From an uncultured Lachnospiraceae bacterium (GTDB taxonomy: Bacteria; Bacillota; Clostridia; Lachnospirales; Lachnospiraceae), in contig CAJOPI010000347.1 of NCBI GenBank assembly GCA_905236275.1, positions 1 through 18,609 on the forward strand: a stretch of 18,609 nucleotides of DNA. The letters are read 5' to 3'. A model generated the notes under the pieces. It ran no database searches. It was not told the origin of the DNA and was given only the letters and a program-made list of their open reading frames with translations. Shown piece after piece: positions 16,067-18,609 of this stretch. The translations under genes were made by a program, and so were the position numbers. Positions within the stretch are counted from its first letter, which is position 1, and each line of letters starts with the position of its first letter.

Positions 16067-16942
16067 TCAATTTTTCAAAGCCTGAAGTCCAAGAATTGCA
16101 GCACCTAAGATACCCTGATTATCATTAAGGCTCTGGCAAACTATATAATCCTCAGGTTTCATTGTCTGCTCAGTCTTGATGTATCCATTCAGAAGCTCCT
16201 TATACTGCCTGTGGACCCTCGGAAGAATCTGTTCACTCTGGTGCATCATTCCGCCGCCAAGTATAATAAGCTCCGGCGAAAGAGTGGCTGTATAACTTAC
16301 AAGAGACGTAGCGATGTAATAAGCCTCCAAATCCCAGACCTCATCCTTCTCCTTAAGATCCTGTCCACCTTTTCCCCAACGAGCCCTGACTGATGAACCC
16401 GAAGCAAGACCTTCAAAACAGTTGGGATGGAAAGGACAAATCCCCTTCTTCATCGGATCATTTGCATGAATCGGGATAAGTATATGTCCGCCTTCGGGAT
16501 GCTGCATACCATGAAGAAGCTTACCTTCCTGATAAACACCGACTCCGATACCGGTTCCTATCGTGATATAGATAACGTGATTCTTTCCCTTGCCGATTCC
16601 GAAAGTAACCTCGCCAAGTACCGAACCGTTAACGTCAACATCGAATCCGATAGGCACTCCGAGTTCCTTAAAAACTCCGACAACATCCGTATTTGCCCAG
16701 CCCGGCTTCGGAGTGGTCGTTATATATCCGTAAGTATCAGAATCCTTTCTTAAATCAATCGGTCCAAAGCATGCAATACCGAGACAGTCTATATTTTTAT
16801 CTTTGAAATACTCCAGCAGCTGCGGCATTGTCTCAGCGGGTGTCGTTGTAGGTATCGACACGCGGTCGCTTACGTTTCCGTTCTCATCACATATAGCGCA
16901 GACCATCTTCGTTCCGCCGGCTTCAAGTGCTCCTAATCTCAT
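16067..16942 (-). CDS. ROK family sugar kinase, zinc-type fructokinase
   Basis: A 291-residue cytosolic kinase that phosphorylates a hexose, most likely fructose, with ATP. It has the phosphate loop LEAGGTKMVCAI at 6-17, the catalytic aspartate D103 in FDVDVNG, and the adenosine-side glycines in ITIGTGIGVG. The ROK zinc site is fully present as H153, C169, H172 and C175 in GGH and CPFHPNCFEG. The overall match is to the Bacillus YdhR/GmuE type fructokinase, shorter than glucokinases with extra helices. AAAGGGA precedes the ATG. It lies 30 bases ahead of the cytidylate-kinase-like gene. No sugar transporter or regulator adjoins it, so it is probably a general cytosolic kinase rather than part of a sugar-uptake operon. 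Confidence 0.92.
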   Translation of the reverse strand: MRLGALEAGGTKMVCAICDENGNVSDRVSIPTTTPAETMPQLLEYFKDKNIDCLGIACFGPIDLRKDSDTYGYITTTPKPGWANTDVVGVFKELGVPIGFDVDVNGSVLGEVTFGIGKGKNHVIYITIGTGIGVGVYQEGKLLHGMQHPEGGHILIPIHANDPMKKGICPFHPNCFEGLASGSSVRARWGKGGQDLKEKDEVWDLEAYYIATSLVSYTATLSPELIILGGGMMHQSEQILPRVHRQYKELLNGYIKTEQTMKPEDYIVCQSLNDNQGILGAAILGLQALKN

Positions 16943-17058
16943 TTTCTCTTGTCCCTTTCTTTAGCAGTTTTTTGCGATGCCGGATGCTATTCCTCACTTC
17001 ACCTGAATCACCTGACATCATAAATATTTTAACATTTAATTTTCCCAAAAACAACCAT

Positions 17059-17907
17059 TCAGCAGTTACCGGTATATACATATTTTAGCCTGCTTCCTGC
17101 AAGCTCGGCAAGATGATATATTTTTGAAATCTCCGTTGCAGGAACGTCCGTCATCTTAAAATAGGGGAAATATCTGCTTATATGCAGTGTAATACCTTCT
17201 CTCCCCTTACCCTTATTCAGAGAGGAAAGCCAGTCAGACAGCTGAAGCATTTCCGCGTCACTGTCATTCATCCCCGGAATTATAAGTGTAGTCACCTCCA
17301 GGTGGCAGATTTCCGAAGCCAGACTTATAAAGTCCATTACCATCTTTCTGTCGCCCCTGAGGAACTTTTCATAAAACTCATCCGTAAAGGCCTTTAAGTC
17401 AATATTTGCCGCATCAATATGGGGCAATACCTTCTCTGCTGTCTTCGTCGAAACACAGCCGTTAGATACAAGCACCGTCTTCATATCGCGTTTATGTACT
17501 TCTTTAGCTGTGTCAATAATATATTCAAAGCTAATAAGCGGCTCATTATAGGTAAAGGCAACACCTATATTTCCTTCAGAACGACATTCCTCAGCTATAG
17601 CTGCAAGTTCCTCCGGTGCAAAATATTTCAGACCACCCTCATAGTTTCTGCCAAAGCCATAAGAGATTTCATGATTCTGACAGAAGGGACATCTTAAATT
17701 GCAGCCATAGCTTCCGACTGAAAGAATTGCCGAGCCGGGGAAAAAGCGTCTCAATGGCTTTTTCTCTATTGGATCAACTGCCATAGAAGTCAGCATCCCG
17801 TAGTTCACTGCCTTAAAGCTCCCATTCTCAAACTTTCTCGCATGACAGAGTCCAATATCACCCTCCTCAAGATTACATCTGTTATGGCAAACCTCGCATC
17901 TCGGCAT
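17059..17907 (-). CDS. amrS: AmmeMemoRadiSam system radical SAM enzyme
   Basis: A 282-residue radical S-adenosylmethionine protein of the AmmeMemoRadiSam group, distantly related to pyruvate formate-lyase activases. The N-terminus holds a rubredoxin-like cysteine set C4, C7, C11 and C21, expected to bind a metal or a cluster. The radical SAM motif CxxxCxxC is at C69, C73 and C76 in YGCNLRCPFCQN. The following GVAFTYNEPLI, VLVSNG and NIDLKAFTDEFYEKF segments match the TIM barrel of the family. A TLIIPGMNDSD stretch follows near residue 215. AGGAGG is 8 bases before the ATG. It lies 27 bases downstream of the AmrB-AmrA gene and so is in the same operon. The biological substrate of the system is unknown. 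Confidence 0.92.
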   Translation of the reverse strand: MPRCEVCHNRCNLEEGDIGLCHARKFENGSFKAVNYGMLTSMAVDPIEKKPLRRFFPGSAILSVGSYGCNLRCPFCQNHEISYGFGRNYEGGLKYFAPEELAAIAEECRSEGNIGVAFTYNEPLISFEYIIDTAKEVHKRDMKTVLVSNGCVSTKTAEKVLPHIDAANIDLKAFTDEFYEKFLRGDRKMVMDFISLASEICHLEVTTLIIPGMNDSDAEMLQLSDWLSSLNKGKGREGITLHISRYFPYFKMTDVPATEISKIYHLAELAGSRLKYVYTGNC

Positions 17908-17934
17908 AATCGAATCCTCCTAAGGATATTTCCC

Positions 17935-18609
17935 TCAGAAATGTCTGATTACCTCAAACCTTTCAAGACTGTAATCTTCCTCCAAGCCTATACCACCTTT
18001 TCTGCAGGCTATTTCTATCTGCCCGGAAACGGTATCCACTCCGTCAAGATCGGGCAGCAGCAACCCTCTCCTGCCTCCACAGCTGACAATTACCCCGTAT
18101 TTTTTTACATCGAGCATTTCCGGTCCGGAGATCTTTTCCGGTTCACTGAGCACATCCACATTAACTTCAAGAAAAGGCAGCTCGCTTTCCTTTATCTTCG
18201 GAAATCTCGGATCGGCAGTCGAAGCACTGACTGCATTCTGCAAAATCTCCTCTGCTACGGAATCACAGGTCGGAAGTATGGTGCCTATGCAGCCTCGCAA
18301 GTCCCCACCCTTGTGAATGGAAACAAAAGCTCCTGCCTTTTTTGATAAAATCTCCTGCGGCATCAACACCCTTAATTCCTCCGGAATTTCTTCGAGCCCC
18401 AGTCTCTTTCCCTCTGTTATATAGGTTTCAACCGAAAGTCTTGCAAGTCTGACATAAGCATCCTCATCATTTCTTTTCTGCATCAAAGCTTCCCTCTGCT
18501 TAAGTCTCCAAATCTTCAGGAAATGTCTGCTCTCATCCTCCTCTTTGGGAATGAATCTGCAAATACCATATCCAACCCCAAAGGTAGCCTCATGTGAAAG
18601 TTCTTCCGC
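17935..18609 (-). CDS. AmrB-AmrA fusion of the AmmeMemoRadiSam system, 5' end outside the window
   Basis: The AMMECR1 (AmrA) domain fills the visible 3' part: it has SIHKGGDLRGCIGTILPT, the LRGCIG hallmark of the family, then STADPRFPKIKESELPFLEV, and ends with YSLERFEVIRHF. The ATG at 18486 is unlikely to be the true start. The frame continues open for 41 more codons to the window edge, reading EELSHEATFGVGYGICRFIP and then a charged linker. That segment resembles the C-terminal strand of the Memo-like (AmrB) dioxygenase-fold protein. So this is probably one polypeptide with Memo at the N-terminus and AMMECR1 at the C-terminus, as is known in some Firmicutes. It is followed by amrS in the same operon. 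The function of the system is undetermined. Confidence 0.82.
   Translation of the reverse strand, partial: AEELSHEATFGVGYGICRFIPKEEDESRHFLKIWRLKQREALMQKRNDEDAYVRLARLSVETYITEGKRLGLEEIPEELRVLMPQEILSKKAGAFVSIHKGGDLRGCIGTILPTCDSVAEEILQNAVSASTADPRFPKIKESELPFLEVNVDVLSEPEKISGPEMLDVKKYGVIVSCGGRRGLLLPDLDGVDTVSGQIEIACRKGGIGLEEDYSLERFEVIRHF

Noticed and set aside
1..18609. A defence island, prophage or transferred cassette
   Set aside because: No integrase, transposase, nuclease, toxin-antitoxin pair or phage gene was recognised, and nearly all genes are core metabolism or surface functions.

Overview
The window looks like a chromosomal segment of a Gram-positive anaerobe of the Clostridia, most likely Lachnospiraceae (Butyrivibrio/Roseburia-like). 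This rests on the moderate, AT-leaning base composition, strong AGGAGG-type ribosome binding sites, the small DUF6465-type protein, a Firmicutes-type GlgP and zinc-type ROK fructokinase, and an AmmeMemoRadiSam cluster. It is not a phage or a plasmid. I saw no rRNA, tRNA, transposase or CRISPR array. Family assignments come from reading motifs by eye, not from database searches.

Left part (1-4141). On the minus strand, ispE (isoprenoid precursor kinase), a GntR/FCD regulator and the first codons of a DUF1934-like gene form an operon. Its promoter overlaps a perfect ATGTATACAT palindrome that could be an operator. Upstream lies tcdA (tRNA t6A cyclisation), divergent from a 75-residue DUF6465-type gene. 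Between that gene and the convergent trpS sits a 139-bp palindromic element with perfect 12-bp ends.

Middle part (4142-6993). A 323-bp gene-free stretch holds a trpS promoter, a strong plus-strand promoter and a candidate structured RNA on the minus strand. A small cell-surface glycan group follows: a family 2 glycosyltransferase with a repeat-rich tail (+), a LicD-type phosphotransferase (-), and a 133-residue protein (+) that resembles only the C-terminal end of CDP-glycerol:glycerophosphotransferase-like proteins. The last two are driven by promoters built on one shared inverted repeat.

Right part (6994-18609). Minus-strand genes are glgP (glycogen phosphorylase), cobQ (cobyric acid synthase, ATGA-coupled to glgP) and a 1031-residue PAS-GGDEF-EAL-PAS-PAS-GGDEF cyclic-di-GMP protein. 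Next come a plus-strand AI-2E-type membrane protein with an extended -10 promoter and a bidirectional terminator. Then, again on the minus strand, lie a cytidylate-kinase-like gene behind a zinc-type ROK sugar kinase, and the AmmeMemoRadiSam pair. The AMMECR1 gene of that pair reads open to the window edge and appears to be the C-terminal half of an AmrB-AmrA fusion.

Most genes are ordinary housekeeping genes. The items most worth a second look are the 139-bp palindrome, the possible small RNA upstream of trpS, the mirror-image promoter at 6516-6549, the stand-alone transferase fragment and the AmrB-AmrA fusion.
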